This document shows positions 1 through 13,367 of a DNA stretch of 64,000 bases, piece after piece. The position numbers and the translations under genes are program-made. Within the stretch, counting starts at the first letter, position 1. The number at the start of each line of letters is the position of its first letter. Under the pieces are notes generated by a model. That model did not search any database. It had not been told where the DNA came from and was given only the letters and a program-made list of their open reading frames with translations. Source of the DNA: Sideroxydans sp. (GTDB lineage: Bacteria > Pseudomonadota > Gammaproteobacteria > Burkholderiales > Gallionellaceae); NCBI GenBank assembly GCA_028687425.1, contig JAQUAD010000001.1, forward strand, positions 62,001 to 126,000, given 5' to 3'.

Positions 1-554
1 GGATACCTTTTCACCTGATTGATACCGCTGGAATACGGGAAACTGACGACGTGCTAGAGCAAATGGGTATCGTCCGTGCACGACAAAGTATGGACAAGGC
101 AGACCTGATCATTTTGCTAATTGACGAAACAGATACAACAACACCCAATAAGCAGATAGAAGCCGAAATCTCCGATGCGAATACCCCAGCAATCTTTGTT
201 CACAACAAGATTGATCTGGCCGGATTACAAGCCGGAATCAACAGTCGAGACGCAGTAACACACATATACCTTTCAGCAAAGACGGGAGAGGGAATAGAAC
301 TGCTGAGGCAGACCATCCTGAAGGCCGTGGGGTGGCATCGTGAAGAAGGGGTGTTTATGGCCAGATCCAGGCACATGGAAGCGATCACCCAGGCGCTGGA
401 AACCTTAACGGGCGCCGGAAGCTTGTCAGAGCAGCTGGAATTATTCGCTGAATCTTTGCGCCTAGCGCAGAGTGCACTTAATCAAATTACGGGCGAATTT
501 GTTGCTGATGATCTGCTGGGGGAGATTTTTGGCAGGTTTTGTATTGGAAAATAA
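1..554 (+). CDS. mnmE: MnmE tRNA modification GTPase, C-terminal part (5' truncated)
   Basis: Only the last 183 codons are in the window; the frame is open from base 3. MnmE works with MnmG to install the cmnm5 group on wobble U34 of certain tRNAs. Visible GTPase motifs are the G3 element DTAGIRET near the left edge, the G4 element NKIDL (bases 207-221) and the G5-like SAKTGEG. The protein ends in the family's C-terminal CIGK, whose cysteine is conserved. The start and N-terminal folate-binding domain lie upstream of the window. The position next to mnmG and parAB is the usual origin-proximal arrangement. Confidence 0.97.
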   Translation, partial: IPFHLIDTAGIRETDDVLEQMGIVRARQSMDKADLIILLIDETDTTTPNKQIEAEISDANTPAIFVHNKIDLAGLQAGINSRDAVTHIYLSAKTGEGIELLRQTILKAVGWHREEGVFMARSRHMEAITQALETLTGAGSLSEQLELFAESLRLAQSALNQITGEFVADDLLGEIFGRFCIGK

Positions 555-566
555 AATCCGGCTAAA

Positions 567-582
567 TGTTTCACGTGAAACG
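567..582. other. parS centromere-like site (ParB binding site)
   Basis: The sequence TGTTTCACGTGAAACG matches the widespread chromosomal parS palindrome TGTTTCACGTGAAACA at 15 of 16 positions. It lies in the 87-bp gap between mnmE and mnmG, about 3.4 kb upstream of parB. ParB loads on such sites, slides as a CTP-dependent clamp and is moved by ParA. I see no second copy in the window. Recognition is from sequence; function is inferred from the family. Confidence 0.9.
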
Positions 583-641
583 TGGTTTTGTATCCGCCCA
601 GCCTGTTGTAAGATTCGCGCCCCTTGAGGCAAGTAAACACC

Positions 642-2549
642 ATGGATTACCCCGAAAAATTTGATGTGATTATAGTTGGAGGCGGTCATGCAGGGACCGA
701 GGCGGCACTGGTGAGTGCTCGTGCGGGCTGCAAAACGCTGCTGTTAAGCCACAACATCGAAACCCTGGGTCAAATGTCTTGCAACCCCTCGATTGGCGGA
801 ATAGGAAAGGGGCACTTGGTCAAAGAGGTTGATGCGCTTGATGGTGCAATGGCTGCGGCGACAGATGAGGGTGGAATTCAATTCAGGATTTTGAATGCCA
901 GCAAGGGTCCGGCAGTTAGGGCGACCAGAGCACAAGCAGATAGGTTGTTATACAAACAGGCGGTGCGCTCAAGGCTGGAAAATCAGCCAAACCTGTGGCT
1001 GTTTCAGCAGGCCGTCGATGCAATGGTGGTCAATGCAGGCAGGATAGAAGGTGTAGAAACTCAAGCCGGTATAAGATTTTCCGCGAAGAGCGTGGTGCTC
1101 ACTGCTGGTACGTTTCTTTCGGGCTTGATACATGTAGGTCTATCAAACTATTCCGGCGGACGTGCGGGCGATCCGCCATCGATCACGCTATCTGCACAGC
1201 TGCGTGAATTGGGGTTGCCGGTCGGGAGGCTGAAGACTGGAACGCCGCCGAGAATAGATGGGCGCAGCATTGACTTCTCGGTGATGCAGGAGCAGTGGGG
1301 GGACGATCCCGCGCCAGTATTTTCATTCATGGGCAAAGCAGCGCAGCATCCGAGGCAACTGCCATGCTGGATTACCGAAACAAACGAAAAGACCCACGAA
1401 ATCATACGCGGCGGTTTGGATCGGTCGCCGATGTTCACTGGTGTGATCGAGGGTGTTGGGCCCCGCTACTGCCCTTCCGTGGAAGATAAAATAACCAGAT
1501 TCGCAGGTAAAAATTCACATCAGATATTTCTTGAGCCAGAAGGGCTGGGAACGCATGAGATATATCCGAATGGAATTTCGACCAGCCTCCCATTTGATGT
1601 CCAGATAGCCTTGGTTCGTTCAATCAAGGGACTTGAAAATGCGCATATATTGCGGCCGGGTTATGCAATTGAATATGACTATTTTGACCCGAGAGCACTA
1701 AAGCGATCTTTGGAGACCAAGGCAATTGAAGGATTGTTCTTTGCCGGCCAAATCAATGGCACGACCGGATATGAAGAGGCCGCAGCGCAAGGCTTGCTGG
1801 CTGGAGTCAATGCCGCGCGCCATGCACGTGAGCAAGAAGCTTGGAGTCCGAAGCGTAATGAAGCCTATTTTGGGGTGATGGTGGATGATTTGACGGCCAG
1901 AGGTGTGACTGAGCCGTATCGGATGTTTACCAGCCGAGCTGAGTACCGGCTGCAACTGCGAGAAGACAATGCAGATCTGCGCCTGACAGAGATCGGCAGG
2001 AAGCTGGGCATTGTTTCTGATGTGCGCTGGCGTGCATTCGATGAGAAGCGCGAGGCAATTGCGCGCGAGGAGCAAAGGCTGAAAAGTACTTGGGTAAATC
2101 CGGCAATCTTAAGCGACGAGCATGCGATCCGGGTGTTAGGAAAGCCCGTAGAGCGCGAATATTCTTTATACGAGTTGTTGAGGCGGCCGGAAGTTAGTTA
2201 TGACTCGCTGATGTCACTGCCTAACAGTGGAGCGCGCGTGATGGAAGACGTTGTTGCGCAGCAAGTTGAAATAGGTGCCAAGTATCAGGGGTACATCGCG
2301 AAGCAGAATCAAGAAGTGCAACATCAGGCTGCACAAGAAGACTTGGTATTGCCGGCAACACTAGATTATCGCGATGTCAGGGCATTATCCATTGAGGCGC
2401 AACAAAGACTGAACTTGCAAAAACCGGAAACCATAGGCCATGCAAGCCGAATCTCAGGTATTACGCCGGCTGATATTTCATTGCTCTTGGTCCATCTGAA
2501 GCGGGGGTTCCACACGAGTAAGGTGGGCGGCGGTGAAGATGCAAAGTGA
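642..2549 (+). CDS. mnmG: MnmG (GidA), FAD-dependent tRNA uridine modification enzyme
   Basis: 635 residues, close to the family's usual 630. The N-terminus carries the Rossmann FAD-binding element [11 protein letters not shown], followed by the family signature [13 protein letters not shown]. MnmG forms a heterotetramer with MnmE and carries out C5 modification of wobble uridine using glycine or ammonium and methylene-tetrahydrofolate. ATG at 642 was chosen over an in-frame TTG at 624 because it aligns with the family N-terminus and follows GAGG at 626-629. The 3' end overlaps rsmG by 17 bp. Confidence 0.97.
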   Translation: MDYPEKFDVIIVGGGHAGTEAALVSARAGCKTLLLSHNIETLGQMSCNPSIGGIGKGHLVKEVDALDGAMAAATDEGGIQFRILNASKGPAVRATRAQADRLLYKQAVRSRLENQPNLWLFQQAVDAMVVNAGRIEGVETQAGIRFSAKSVVLTAGTFLSGLIHVGLSNYSGGRAGDPPSITLSAQLRELGLPVGRLKTGTPPRIDGRSIDFSVMQEQWGDDPAPVFSFMGKAAQHPRQLPCWITETNEKTHEIIRGGLDRSPMFTGVIEGVGPRYCPSVEDKITRFAGKNSHQIFLEPEGLGTHEIYPNGISTSLPFDVQIALVRSIKGLENAHILRPGYAIEYDYFDPRALKRSLETKAIEGLFFAGQINGTTGYEEAAAQGLLAGVNAARHAREQEAWSPKRNEAYFGVMVDDLTARGVTEPYRMFTSRAEYRLQLREDNADLRLTEIGRKLGIVSDVRWRAFDEKREAIAREEQRLKSTWVNPAILSDEHAIRVLGKPVEREYSLYELLRRPEVSYDSLMSLPNSGARVMEDVVAQQVEIGAKYQGYIAKQNQEVQHQAAQEDLVLPATLDYRDVRALSIEAQQRLNLQKPETIGHASRISGITPADISLLLVHLKRGFHTSKVGGGEDAK

Positions 2550-3153
2550 TCGTGAGGTATTGGTCTCGGGAGCGAGTCAATTGGGTATTGAAATGACTGC
2601 TGATGCCCAGACAAAATTGATCGAATACATGTCCATGATGCAAAAATGGAATAAAGTCTACAACTTGACCGCCATCAGAAGCGGACCGGAAATGGTAACC
2701 CACCATCTGCTGGATAGCTTGGCGGTGCTTCCACACCTCTGGCCGGGAGAATGGCTGGATGTAGGGTGTGGTGGTGGCTTGCCGGGTATCGTGCTAGCCA
2801 TCATGAGGCCGGACTGGGAATTCACATTGCTGGACAGTAATTCAAAGAAAACGGGATTTGTGCAGCAAGTGGCTATTCAGCTGGGACTGAAAAATGTACA
2901 AGTTCACACAGGCAGAGTAGAAGATTGGCAGAGTGAAGTGCTATTTGACGGGATAATCTCCCGAGCTTTTACGGAGATTGGGAATTTCTTCAGGCTGACA
3001 GAAGGATTGCTTGCCCCTGAAGGACGATGGGCGGCAATGAAGGGGAAAATGGAAGAGGTGACTCCCCGGCAATACAAAATAGACCACATCATTACATTGC
3101 AAGTGCCTGGCCTTGATGCATCAAGAACATTGGTGATTGCGGGCCGGAAATAG
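2533..3153 (+). CDS. rsmG: RsmG (GidB), 16S rRNA m7G527 methyltransferase
   Basis: 206 residues, the normal length. It methylates N7 of G527 in 16S rRNA with SAM. The SAM-binding motif I reads [12 protein letters not shown], and the upstream YNLT motif typical of RsmG is present. The GTG at 2533 is preceded at good spacing by TAAGGTGG, which favours it over the ATG two codons later. The start lies inside the mnmG end, so translation is probably coupled. Confidence 0.95.
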   Translation: MKMQSDREVLVSGASQLGIEMTADAQTKLIEYMSMMQKWNKVYNLTAIRSGPEMVTHHLLDSLAVLPHLWPGEWLDVGCGGGLPGIVLAIMRPDWEFTLLDSNSKKTGFVQQVAIQLGLKNVQVHTGRVEDWQSEVLFDGIISRAFTEIGNFFRLTEGLLAPEGRWAAMKGKMEEVTPRQYKIDHIITLQVPGLDASRTLVIAGRK

Positions 3154-3165
3154 GGAGCGACTGGA

Positions 3166-3948
3166 ATGGCAAGAATAATGGCAATCACCAACCAGAAGGG
3201 CGGGGTTGGTAAGACGACGACAACCGTGAATCTGGCCGCGAGTTTGGCCGCAGCGAAGAAGAGAGTGTTGCTGGTGGACCTCGACCCGCAAGCAAATGCG
3301 ACCATGGGCAGTGGCATAGACAAGCATTCTCAGGAAGTTACTGTTTACGATGTTCTGTTGGGTGAAGCCAATATTGCGCAAGCCAGGATCAATTATCAGC
3401 AAGGGAAATACGACGTGTTGGCTGCAAGCCGGGATCTGGCGGGCGCTGAAATCGAATTAGTGAATGTGGCTGGACGTGAAACGCGTCTGAAGAAGGAAAT
3501 TGAAGCGGTGGCTGAGCAGTATGACTATGTGCTTGTGGATTGCCCTCCCGCCCTGAATTTGTTGACCTTGAATGGTTTGTGTGCAGCCCATTCCGTGATG
3601 ATTCCGATGCAGTGCGAATATTATGCGCTGGAAGGTTTGAGCGATCTGGTCAATACCATAAGAATGGTGCGTGAGAGTCTTAATCCTCAACTGGAAATCG
3701 AAGGGTTGCTGCGCACCATGTTCGATCCACGCAATTCTCTGGCACAACAGGTTTCAGATCAGTTGCAGCAGCATTTTGGAGAGAAGGTCTATCGTACTGT
3801 CATCCCAAGAAACATTCGGCTGGCAGAAGCGCCAAGTTACGGCGTGCCTGTGCTGTACCACGATGCCCAATCCAAAGGAACACAAGCATATCTGGCATTG
3901 GCAGGAGAAATCTTGAATAGGGCGCAGAATAAGCAGGGTATTCAATAA
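3166..3948 (+). CDS. parA: ParA, chromosome partitioning ATPase
   Basis: 260 residues with the deviant Walker A box KGGVGKTTT (residues 11-19), including the signature lysine at its start, and the VLVDCPP motif. It is the short Soj-type ParA lacking an N-terminal helix-turn-helix. It binds DNA non-specifically when ATP-bound and moves ParB-parS complexes. It is followed after 21 bp by parB, with parS upstream of mnmG, so the system is complete. A GGGAG ribosome binding site precedes the ATG. Confidence 0.97.
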   Translation: MARIMAITNQKGGVGKTTTTVNLAASLAAAKKRVLLVDLDPQANATMGSGIDKHSQEVTVYDVLLGEANIAQARINYQQGKYDVLAASRDLAGAEIELVNVAGRETRLKKEIEAVAEQYDYVLVDCPPALNLLTLNGLCAAHSVMIPMQCEYYALEGLSDLVNTIRMVRESLNPQLEIEGLLRTMFDPRNSLAQQVSDQLQQHFGEKVYRTVIPRNIRLAEAPSYGVPVLYHDAQSKGTQAYLALAGEILNRAQNKQGIQ

Positions 3949-3969
3949 CTTAAATTGAACGGAAAAAAT

Positions 3970-4827
3970 ATGGCAAAAATCAACAAGGGGCTCGGCCGGG
4001 GGTTGGATGCACTGCTGGGAGGTGGGGCAACGAAGACCAATGAATCGCTGCGCGAACTGAATGTAAACCAACTCAAACCCGGCAAGTACCAGCCGCGTAG
4101 TCATATGGATGAGGAATCGCTCAAAGAGCTCGCTGCATCCATCAAGTCGCAAGGCGTGATGCAACCTATCCTGGTAAGGGAGTTGCCGAACAGCAGTTAC
4201 GAAATCATTGCCGGCGAACGTCGCTGGCGCGCATCCCAGCTGGCTGGTCTGACGCAGGTTCCAGTCCTGGTGCGTGTTGTTCCCGATAATGCAGCATTGG
4301 CCATGGCGCTGATTGAAAATATCCAGCGCGAGAACCTGAATCCCCTGGAAGAAGCAGTAGGCATTCAGCGCTTGATCGATGAATTCCAGATGACCCATCA
4401 GGAAGCTGCCGATGCGGTTGGTCGCTCAAGAAGCGCAGCCAGCAATCTGCTGCGCTTACTCAAATTGTCGGTAGAAGTGCAAGGCATGCTGATGGAAAAC
4501 AAACTGGACATGGGGCACGCCCGTGCATTGCTGTCATTGGAGCCGGCACAACAAATCATGCTTGCGAACAAGGTGGTCCTGGAGGGGCTGTCGGTGCGAG
4601 AAGCCGAAGTGCTGGTACAGAAACAAAGCACATCCGTCAAGAAAGAAGAAATAAAACACAAGGTTACAAACAGAGACACCGAACGCTTACAAGAAGAACT
4701 GACTGACAAGATCGGCACACGGGTTGAAATCAAGTCAGGGAAAAAGGGGAAAGGCAAGCTTGTCATAGAGTATGCAAGCAATGACCACCTGGATGACTTG
4801 ATAACACGTCTGACCCGAGCGGGCTAA
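3970..4827 (+). CDS. parB: ParB, parS-binding CTPase
   Basis: 285 residues. The N-terminus has the ParA-stimulating GLGRGLDALL element. The ParB/Srx CTP-binding fold follows, with the GERRWRA and ENIQRENLNPLEEA boxes. A helix-turn-helix region (around DAVGRSRSAASNLLRLLKL) and a C-terminal dimerisation domain complete it. ATG at 3970 is preferred to TTG at 3955 because it gives the conserved N-terminus directly. Only 12 bp separate it from atpI, with no terminator between, so read-through into the ATP synthase operon is likely. Confidence 0.96.
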   Translation: MAKINKGLGRGLDALLGGGATKTNESLRELNVNQLKPGKYQPRSHMDEESLKELAASIKSQGVMQPILVRELPNSSYEIIAGERRWRASQLAGLTQVPVLVRVVPDNAALAMALIENIQRENLNPLEEAVGIQRLIDEFQMTHQEAADAVGRSRSAASNLLRLLKLSVEVQGMLMENKLDMGHARALLSLEPAQQIMLANKVVLEGLSVREAEVLVQKQSTSVKKEEIKHKVTNRDTERLQEELTDKIGTRVEIKSGKKGKGKLVIEYASNDHLDDLITRLTRAG

Positions 4828-4839
4828 ACAGCGAAAATC

Positions 4840-6503
<1,664 letters not shown>

Positions 6504-6542
6504 TTCGCGTAAGCGAACGCATAATTTAGAAAGGAAGCTTGC

Positions 6543-7013
6543 ATGAATATCAATGCAACTCTTCTCGCACAGTTGATCATGTTCGCGCTGTTCGTATGGT
6601 TCTGCATGAAGTTTGTGTGGACCCCGATCGTGGCGGCTCTCGATGAGCGCAAGAAGCAGATCGCTGACGGTCTGGCAGACGCCGAACGCGCCAAGCAGGA
6701 TCTGGAGCTCGCTTCCCGCCGCTCCGCAGAGATTCTGCGCGAAGCCAAGGAAAAAGCTGGCGAGATCATTGGCAACAGCGAAAAACGCGCAAGCGAGATC
6801 GTCGAAGAGTCCAAGACTCAAGCCAAAGTCGAAGGCGAGCGCATCATTGCTGGTGCGAAAGCTGAAATCGATCAAGAAGTGTTCCGTGCTAAAGAACAGC
6901 TGCGTACGCAGGTGTCCTCCATCGCGCTGGCAGGTGCCGGCAAGATTCTGGGTCGAGAAATCGATGCTAAGGCACATAGCGACCTGCTCGACAAACTCGT
7001 TGCGGAAATCTGA
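6543..7013 (+). CDS. atpF: ATP synthase Fo subunit b
   Basis: 156 residues, the normal length. One N-terminal membrane helix (about residues 5-25) is followed by a long charged amphipathic helix rich in E, K and A. This forms the peripheral stalk dimer linking Fo to F1. AAAGGAAG lies at good spacing before the ATG. Only 5 bp separate it from atpH. Confidence 0.96.
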   Translation: MNINATLLAQLIMFALFVWFCMKFVWTPIVAALDERKKQIADGLADAERAKQDLELASRRSAEILREAKEKAGEIIGNSEKRASEIVEESKTQAKVEGERIIAGAKAEIDQEVFRAKEQLRTQVSSIALAGAGKILGREIDAKAHSDLLDKLVAEI

Positions 7014-7018
7014 TCGCT

Positions 7019-7552
7019 ATGTCTGAAGCCATAACCATTGCACGCCCTTACGCACAGGCAGCTTTTGAGGAAGCTCAAAAGCTGAACGCGCTACAGGCTT
7101 GGTCGGATGCACTCATTGCACTGGCAGAAGCAGTCTCCCACCCCGAGGTCAGCGCCATCATCGGCAATCCGAAGGTGGCGAAAGCCCAAGTGGCTTCGCT
7201 GATGGAGGCAGTTCTGGGCAAAAGCCCTGATGCGAAACTGCAGAACTTCGTGCGTATCCTTGCCGATAATCAGCGAGTTTCAGTTCTGCCTGAGATCGCA
7301 GCCAGCTTTGAAGCATTGAAAGCAGCGGCTGAAAAGTCGATCAATGTGGTGGTTGAGTCTCCGTTTGAATTGTCAGCTGCGCAACAAGACAAGATCATAG
7401 CTTCGTTGAAGAAACGCATGGGCTGCGAGATCAAGCTTGAAAGCCGCATTAAACAAGATTTGCTGGGTGGCGTGGTGATCCGCGCCGGAGACAAGGTCAT
7501 CGACGGATCTGCGTTGGCGCGCCTTGGCGAAATGGCGACAGCCCTGGCCTGA
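7019..7552 (+). CDS. atpH: ATP synthase F1 subunit delta
   Basis: 177 residues. The N-terminal ITIARPYAQAAFEEA segment is characteristic of delta/OSCP, as is the C-terminal LLGGVVIRAGDKVIDGSA motif. It joins the F1 head to the b-subunit stalk. It sits between atpF and atpA as in standard operons. Confidence 0.96.
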   Translation: MSEAITIARPYAQAAFEEAQKLNALQAWSDALIALAEAVSHPEVSAIIGNPKVAKAQVASLMEAVLGKSPDAKLQNFVRILADNQRVSVLPEIAASFEALKAAAEKSINVVVESPFELSAAQQDKIIASLKKRMGCEIKLESRIKQDLLGGVVIRAGDKVIDGSALARLGEMATALA

Positions 7553-7582
7553 TAAAGATTTATCAAGAATAAGGAAATCCAG

Positions 7583-9124
7583 ATGAAGCTCAATCCTTCT
7601 GAAATTAGCAATTTGATTCGCAGTCGCATCGATAATTTCGAAGCACTGACCCAAGCGCGCACCGAAGGTACGGTGGTCAGCGTTACCGACGGTATCGTCC
7701 GTGTGCACGGTCTTTCAGACGTGATGCAAGGCGAAATGTTGGAATTCCCGGGCAATACATTCGGCCTGGCTCTGAACCTCGAGCGCGACTCTGTCGGCGC
7801 CGTTATTCTGGGCGAATACGAGCACATCACTGAAGGCGACACCGTCAAGTGCACCGGTCGCATTCTGGAAGTGCCGGTAGGTCCGGAACTGCGCGGTCGC
7901 GTGGTGAACGCGCTGGGCCAGCCTATCGACGGCAAAGGTCCGGTCAATGCCAAGATCACGGATAAGATCGAAAAGGTCGCGCCTGGCGTGATCGCTCGTA
8001 AATCCGTTGACCAGCCAGTACAAACAGGTTTGAAGTCCATCGACTCCATGGTTCCCGTCGGCCGCGGCCAGCGCGAACTGATCATCGGTGACCGCCAGAC
8101 TGGTAAGACTGCTGTTGCCGTTGACGCCATCATCAACCAAAAGGGTCAGAACATGACCTGTATCTACGTTGCGGTGGGCCAGAAGGCTTCTACTGTTGCC
8201 AACGTAGTGCGCAAGCTGGAAGAGCACGGCGCGATGGAATACACCATCGTGGTGGCAGCAACAGCTTCTGACTCCGCAGCGATGCAGTTCCTGGCACCGT
8301 ACGCCGGTTGCACCATGGGCGAATACTTCCGTGATCGTGGCGAAGACGCGCTGATCGTTTATGACGATTTGACCAAGCAAGCCTGGGCATACCGTCAGAT
8401 CTCCCTGCTGCTGCGTCGTCCGCCCGGCCGTGAAGCTTATCCTGGCGACGTGTTCTACCTGCACTCCCGTCTGCTGGAGCGCGCAGCTCGCGTAAATGCT
8501 GACTACGTTGAAGCCTTCACCAAGGGTGAAGTCAAAGGCAAGACAGGTTCTCTGACAGCTCTGCCTATCATCGAAACACAAGCTGGTGACGTGTCCGCAT
8601 TCGTGCCGACCAACGTGATCTCCATTACCGACGGTCAGATCTTCCTGGAAGCCGACCTGTTCAACGCAGGTATCCGTCCCGCGATCAACGCCGGTGTATC
8701 GGTGTCCCGCGTGGGTGGTGCAGCGCAGACCAAGGTCATCAAGAAGCTGGGGGGCGGTGTGCGTCTGGCACTGGCCCAGTATCGTGAACTGGCTGCGTTC
8801 GCGCAGTTCGCTTCCGACCTGGATGAATCGACTCGCAAGCAATTGGAGCGTGGCCGTTTGGTTACCGAGCTGATGAAGCAGCTGCAATATGAGCCGCTGT
8901 CGGTTTCCGAAATGGCAACTACACTGTTCGCCGTGAACAAGGGTTACTTCGACGACGTGCCTGTGCCTAAAGCACTGGCGTTCGAATCCGCACTGCACGC
9001 GAACCTGAAGGCAAACAGCAAAGAACTGATGGACGCAATCGAATCCAGCAAGGACCTGTCCGCTGACAACGAAAAACTGTTGGTGGCCGCGATCGAGAAG
9101 TTCAAGGCAACTGCTGTCTACTAA
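7583..9124 (+). CDS. atpA: ATP synthase F1 subunit alpha
   Basis: 513 residues, identical in length to E. coli AtpA. It has the Walker A motif GDRQTGKT and the ATP synthase alpha/beta signature [14 protein letters not shown]. It carries the non-catalytic nucleotide sites of the F1 hexamer. The ATG follows AAGGAAATCC. Confidence 0.98.
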   Translation: MKLNPSEISNLIRSRIDNFEALTQARTEGTVVSVTDGIVRVHGLSDVMQGEMLEFPGNTFGLALNLERDSVGAVILGEYEHITEGDTVKCTGRILEVPVGPELRGRVVNALGQPIDGKGPVNAKITDKIEKVAPGVIARKSVDQPVQTGLKSIDSMVPVGRGQRELIIGDRQTGKTAVAVDAIINQKGQNMTCIYVAVGQKASTVANVVRKLEEHGAMEYTIVVAATASDSAAMQFLAPYAGCTMGEYFRDRGEDALIVYDDLTKQAWAYRQISLLLRRPPGREAYPGDVFYLHSRLLERAARVNADYVEAFTKGEVKGKTGSLTALPIIETQAGDVSAFVPTNVISITDGQIFLEADLFNAGIRPAINAGVSVSRVGGAAQTKVIKKLGGGVRLALAQYRELAAFAQFASDLDESTRKQLERGRLVTELMKQLQYEPLSVSEMATTLFAVNKGYFDDVPVPKALAFESALHANLKANSKELMDAIESSKDLSADNEKLLVAAIEKFKATAVY

Positions 9125-9137
9125 GGGGAGCTGAGTT

Positions 9138-10004
9138 ATGGCGGGCAGTAAAGAAATTCGCACCAAAATCAAGAGCGTTGAAAATACGCGCAAGATCACA
9201 CGTGCGATGGAAATGGTGGCAGCTGCGAAGATGCGCAAAGCGCAAGATCGCATGCGTGCCGCTCGCCCTTACGCCGAAAAGATTCGCAATGTCGCCGCTC
9301 ACTTGTCACGCGCCAACCCGGAATACAAGCATCCATTCCTGGTAAAGCGCGAAACAGTGAAGAATGTCGGTCTGATCGTTGTCACTTCTGACAAGGGTCT
9401 GTGCGGTGGCCTGAATACCAACGTGTTGCGTCTCGCAGTAAACGAGATGAAAACATGGGAAGGTGAAGGCAAAGGTCTTCTGGTATGTCCGATCGGTAAC
9501 AAGGGTTTCGGCTTCATGAACCGCATCGGTGCCAAGGTTCAATCGCATCTGACAGGTTTGGGCGATACACCGCATATTGAAAAGTTGATCGGCACCGTCA
9601 AGGCGATGCTGGACGCATATGTTGCAGGTGAAATCGATGCCATCTATCTGAGCTACAACCACTTCATCAACACGATGAAGCAGGAGCCGCGTATAGAACA
9701 GCTGTTGCCGCTGAGCGGCGAGCAGATGGGCACCAGCGAAGGCAACTGGGACTACATTTACGAGCCGGATGCGAAGAAGGTCATTGACGAACTGCTGCTG
9801 CGCTATATCGAATCTCTGGTGTACCAGGCAGTTGTGGAAAACATGGCTTCCGAGCAAAGTTCGCGTATGGTGGCGATGAAGGCAGCTTCCGATAACGCCA
9901 AGAACGTTATCAACGAGCTCAAGCTGGTATACAACAAGGCACGTCAGGCTGCGATCACCAAGGAAATTTCGGAGATCGTGGGCGGTGCTGCGGCGATCGG
10001 TTGA
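9138..10004 (+). CDS. atpG: ATP synthase F1 subunit gamma
   Basis: 288 residues. The N-terminal [20 protein letters not shown] helix and the C-terminal [15 protein letters not shown] segment are the paired coiled-coil ends of the rotor shaft. It couples c-ring rotation to the alpha3beta3 head. AGGGGAGCTGAG precedes the ATG. Confidence 0.97.
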   Translation: MAGSKEIRTKIKSVENTRKITRAMEMVAAAKMRKAQDRMRAARPYAEKIRNVAAHLSRANPEYKHPFLVKRETVKNVGLIVVTSDKGLCGGLNTNVLRLAVNEMKTWEGEGKGLLVCPIGNKGFGFMNRIGAKVQSHLTGLGDTPHIEKLIGTVKAMLDAYVAGEIDAIYLSYNHFINTMKQEPRIEQLLPLSGEQMGTSEGNWDYIYEPDAKKVIDELLLRYIESLVYQAVVENMASEQSSRMVAMKAASDNAKNVINELKLVYNKARQAAITKEISEIVGGAAAIG

Positions 10005-10031
10005 TCGGCAAAGAATTCAGAATTAATTTAG

Positions 10032-11468
<1,437 letters not shown>

Positions 11469-11483
11469 TTAGTGGGGAATACC

Positions 11484-11909
11484 ATGGCAATGACCGTACA
11501 TGTAGACGTAGTGAGCGCGGAAGAGCAGATCTTCTCCGGTCTTGCTGAAGTCATCGTGGTGCCGGGCGAGATGGGTGAACTGGGTATCTACCCACGCCAT
11601 ACCGCCCTGATGACACGCATCAAACCCGGTGCTGTGCGCATCAAGCGCCCTGACCAGGAGCAGGAAGAGCTGATCTACGTATCCGGCGGTATGCTCGAAG
11701 TACAGCCTAGCGTGGTTACCATTCTGGCCGACACCGCAATTCGCGGTGCCGATCTGGATGAGGCGCGTGCTCTGGAAGCCAAGCAGTCGGCTGAGGAAGC
11801 GATGAAGAATCGTACTTCTGACATCGACTACGCGGCAGCACAGGCAGAGCTGGCAGAGGCGATTGCGCAACTGCGAGCAATTCAGCAAATGCGCAAGACT
11901 ACGCACTAA
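11484..11909 (+). CDS. atpC: ATP synthase F1 subunit epsilon
   Basis: 141 residues. The N-terminal beta sandwich contains [17 protein letters not shown], typical of epsilon, and two C-terminal helices ([18 protein letters not shown] onward) form the inhibitory arm. ATG at 11484 is chosen over GTG at 11472, because the GTGGGGA there is better read as its ribosome binding site. It is the last gene of the operon. Confidence 0.96.
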   Translation: MAMTVHVDVVSAEEQIFSGLAEVIVVPGEMGELGIYPRHTALMTRIKPGAVRIKRPDQEQEELIYVSGGMLEVQPSVVTILADTAIRGADLDEARALEAKQSAEEAMKNRTSDIDYAAAQAELAEAIAQLRAIQQMRKTTH

Positions 11910-11930
11910 GGCATCATTAGTGGAACAAGC

Positions 11931-11956
11931 AAAAAAGCAGCTTCGGCTGCTTTTTT
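11931..11956 (+). terminator. Rho-independent terminator of the atp operon
   Basis: A perfect inverted repeat AAAAAAGCAGC / GCTGCTTTTTT encloses a TTCG tetraloop and ends in a run of six T. It begins 22 bp after the atpC stop, so it closes the ATP synthase transcript. The A-run also makes it plausible on the minus strand. Confidence 0.93.
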
Positions 11957-12001
11957 GTTGCCTGAAAGATATACTCGGGCATTCATGAAATACTTCAAAA
12001 T

Positions 12002-13366
12002 ATGAACGCGTTGAACATCGTCATCCTGGCTGCGGGCAAGGGCACCCGCATGTATTCAGACAAGCCGAAAGTCCTGCATACCCTGGCTGGAAAACCGCTG
12101 GTACAGCATGTACTGGACTGTGCAGTCTCGCTAAATCCACAGCAGATCTGCACAGTCTACGGCCATGGTGGAGAGGCAGTACCGCAGGCGCTGCAGCAAT
12201 ACAGCGCGGATTTCGTCATGCAGGAACCGCAACTTGGCACAGGCCATGCAGTGCAACAGGCAATGCCGTACCTGCAGGACGAAAGCCGCACATTGGTTTT
12301 GTACGGGGATGTCCCGTTGATACAACACAGCACCTTGCATCAGATGCAGAAAGCAGGTGAAGGCTTGGTACTGCTGACGGTCAATCTCGATAATCCGGCA
12401 GGCTACGGGCGCATCGTGCGGAATGATCAGGGTGATGTGATGCGCATCGTTGAACAAAAGGATGCGACGGAAGAAGAGCTGCTGATAAAAGAAGTAAATA
12501 CCGGGATCATGCTCGTACCGACTGCAAAATTGCGGACATGGCTGGGCAATCTCAGCAACGACAATGCGCAAGGTGAGTACTACCTGACTGACATTGTCGC
12601 CATGGCAGTGGCACAAGGGGAACCGGTGCACAGCGTGCAGCCAGCGCAAACGTGGGAAGTGGAGGGCATCAACAACAAGGTGCAGCTGGCCAATCTGGAG
12701 CGGATCTATCAAAAAGAGGTTGCCAGCAGGCTATTGACTCAGGGAGTCTCCCTGATCGATCCGGCCCGGATCGATGTGCGCGGTGAATTGGTCTGCGGCA
12801 GAGATGTCGAGATAGATATCGGATGCGTATTCGAAGGCAAGGTCAGCTTGGGTGATCGCGTGAAAGTAGGCGCTTACAGCATCATCAAGGACTCATCGAT
12901 CGCGCAGGATACGCAGATAGCGCCATACAGCCACTTCGAAGACAGCGAAGTGGGTGCCGACTGCCGCATAGGGCCATATGCGCGACTCCGTCCGGGGAGC
13001 AAACTGCATGAACATGCACATGTCGGGAATTTCGTGGAGATCAAGAACAGCGAGATCGGCCAAGGCAGCAAGGCAAACCATCTGAGTTATATCGGCGACA
13101 GCACGGTGGGCAGCCGGGTCAATATCGGCGCCGGTACCATCACTTGCAACTACGATGGTGCAAACAAATTCCGCACCATCATTGAAGACGACGCATTCAT
13201 CGGTTCGGATACGCAGCTTGTTGCGCCAGTAACAGTAGGCAAAGGTGCAACCATAGGCGCAGGATCGACCATCACAAAGAACACTCCGCCAGGAGAGCTC
13301 ACTCTCTCCCGCAGCAAACAACTCTCGATTGCCGGCTGGCAACGTCCAGTGAAAGGAAAGAAATAG
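12002..13366 (+). CDS. glmU: GlmU, bifunctional GlcN-1-P acetyltransferase / GlcNAc-1-P uridylyltransferase
   Basis: 454 residues. The N-terminal uridylyltransferase has the [11 protein letters not shown] nucleotide-binding loop. The C-terminal half is a left-handed beta helix of hexapeptide repeats with the acetyltransferase segment [13 protein letters not shown]. It makes UDP-GlcNAc for peptidoglycan and LPS. Only 1 bp separates it from glmS, the upstream enzyme of the pathway, so they form one operon. No strong Shine-Dalgarno precedes the ATG. Confidence 0.97.
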   Translation: MNALNIVILAAGKGTRMYSDKPKVLHTLAGKPLVQHVLDCAVSLNPQQICTVYGHGGEAVPQALQQYSADFVMQEPQLGTGHAVQQAMPYLQDESRTLVLYGDVPLIQHSTLHQMQKAGEGLVLLTVNLDNPAGYGRIVRNDQGDVMRIVEQKDATEEELLIKEVNTGIMLVPTAKLRTWLGNLSNDNAQGEYYLTDIVAMAVAQGEPVHSVQPAQTWEVEGINNKVQLANLERIYQKEVASRLLTQGVSLIDPARIDVRGELVCGRDVEIDIGCVFEGKVSLGDRVKVGAYSIIKDSSIAQDTQIAPYSHFEDSEVGADCRIGPYARLRPGSKLHEHAHVGNFVEIKNSEIGQGSKANHLSYIGDSTVGSRVNIGAGTITCNYDGANKFRTIIEDDAFIGSDTQLVAPVTVGKGATIGAGSTITKNTPPGELTLSRSKQLSIAGWQRPVKGKK

Positions 13367-13367
13367 C

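Noticed and set aside
7715-9253. A 512-codon open frame antisense to atpA
   Set aside because: atpA is certain on the plus strand; the opposite frame has no homology.
13367-13367. A glmS ribozyme upstream of glmS
   Set aside because: The gap between glmU and glmS is one base, so there is no room, and the ribozyme is mainly found in Gram-positives.
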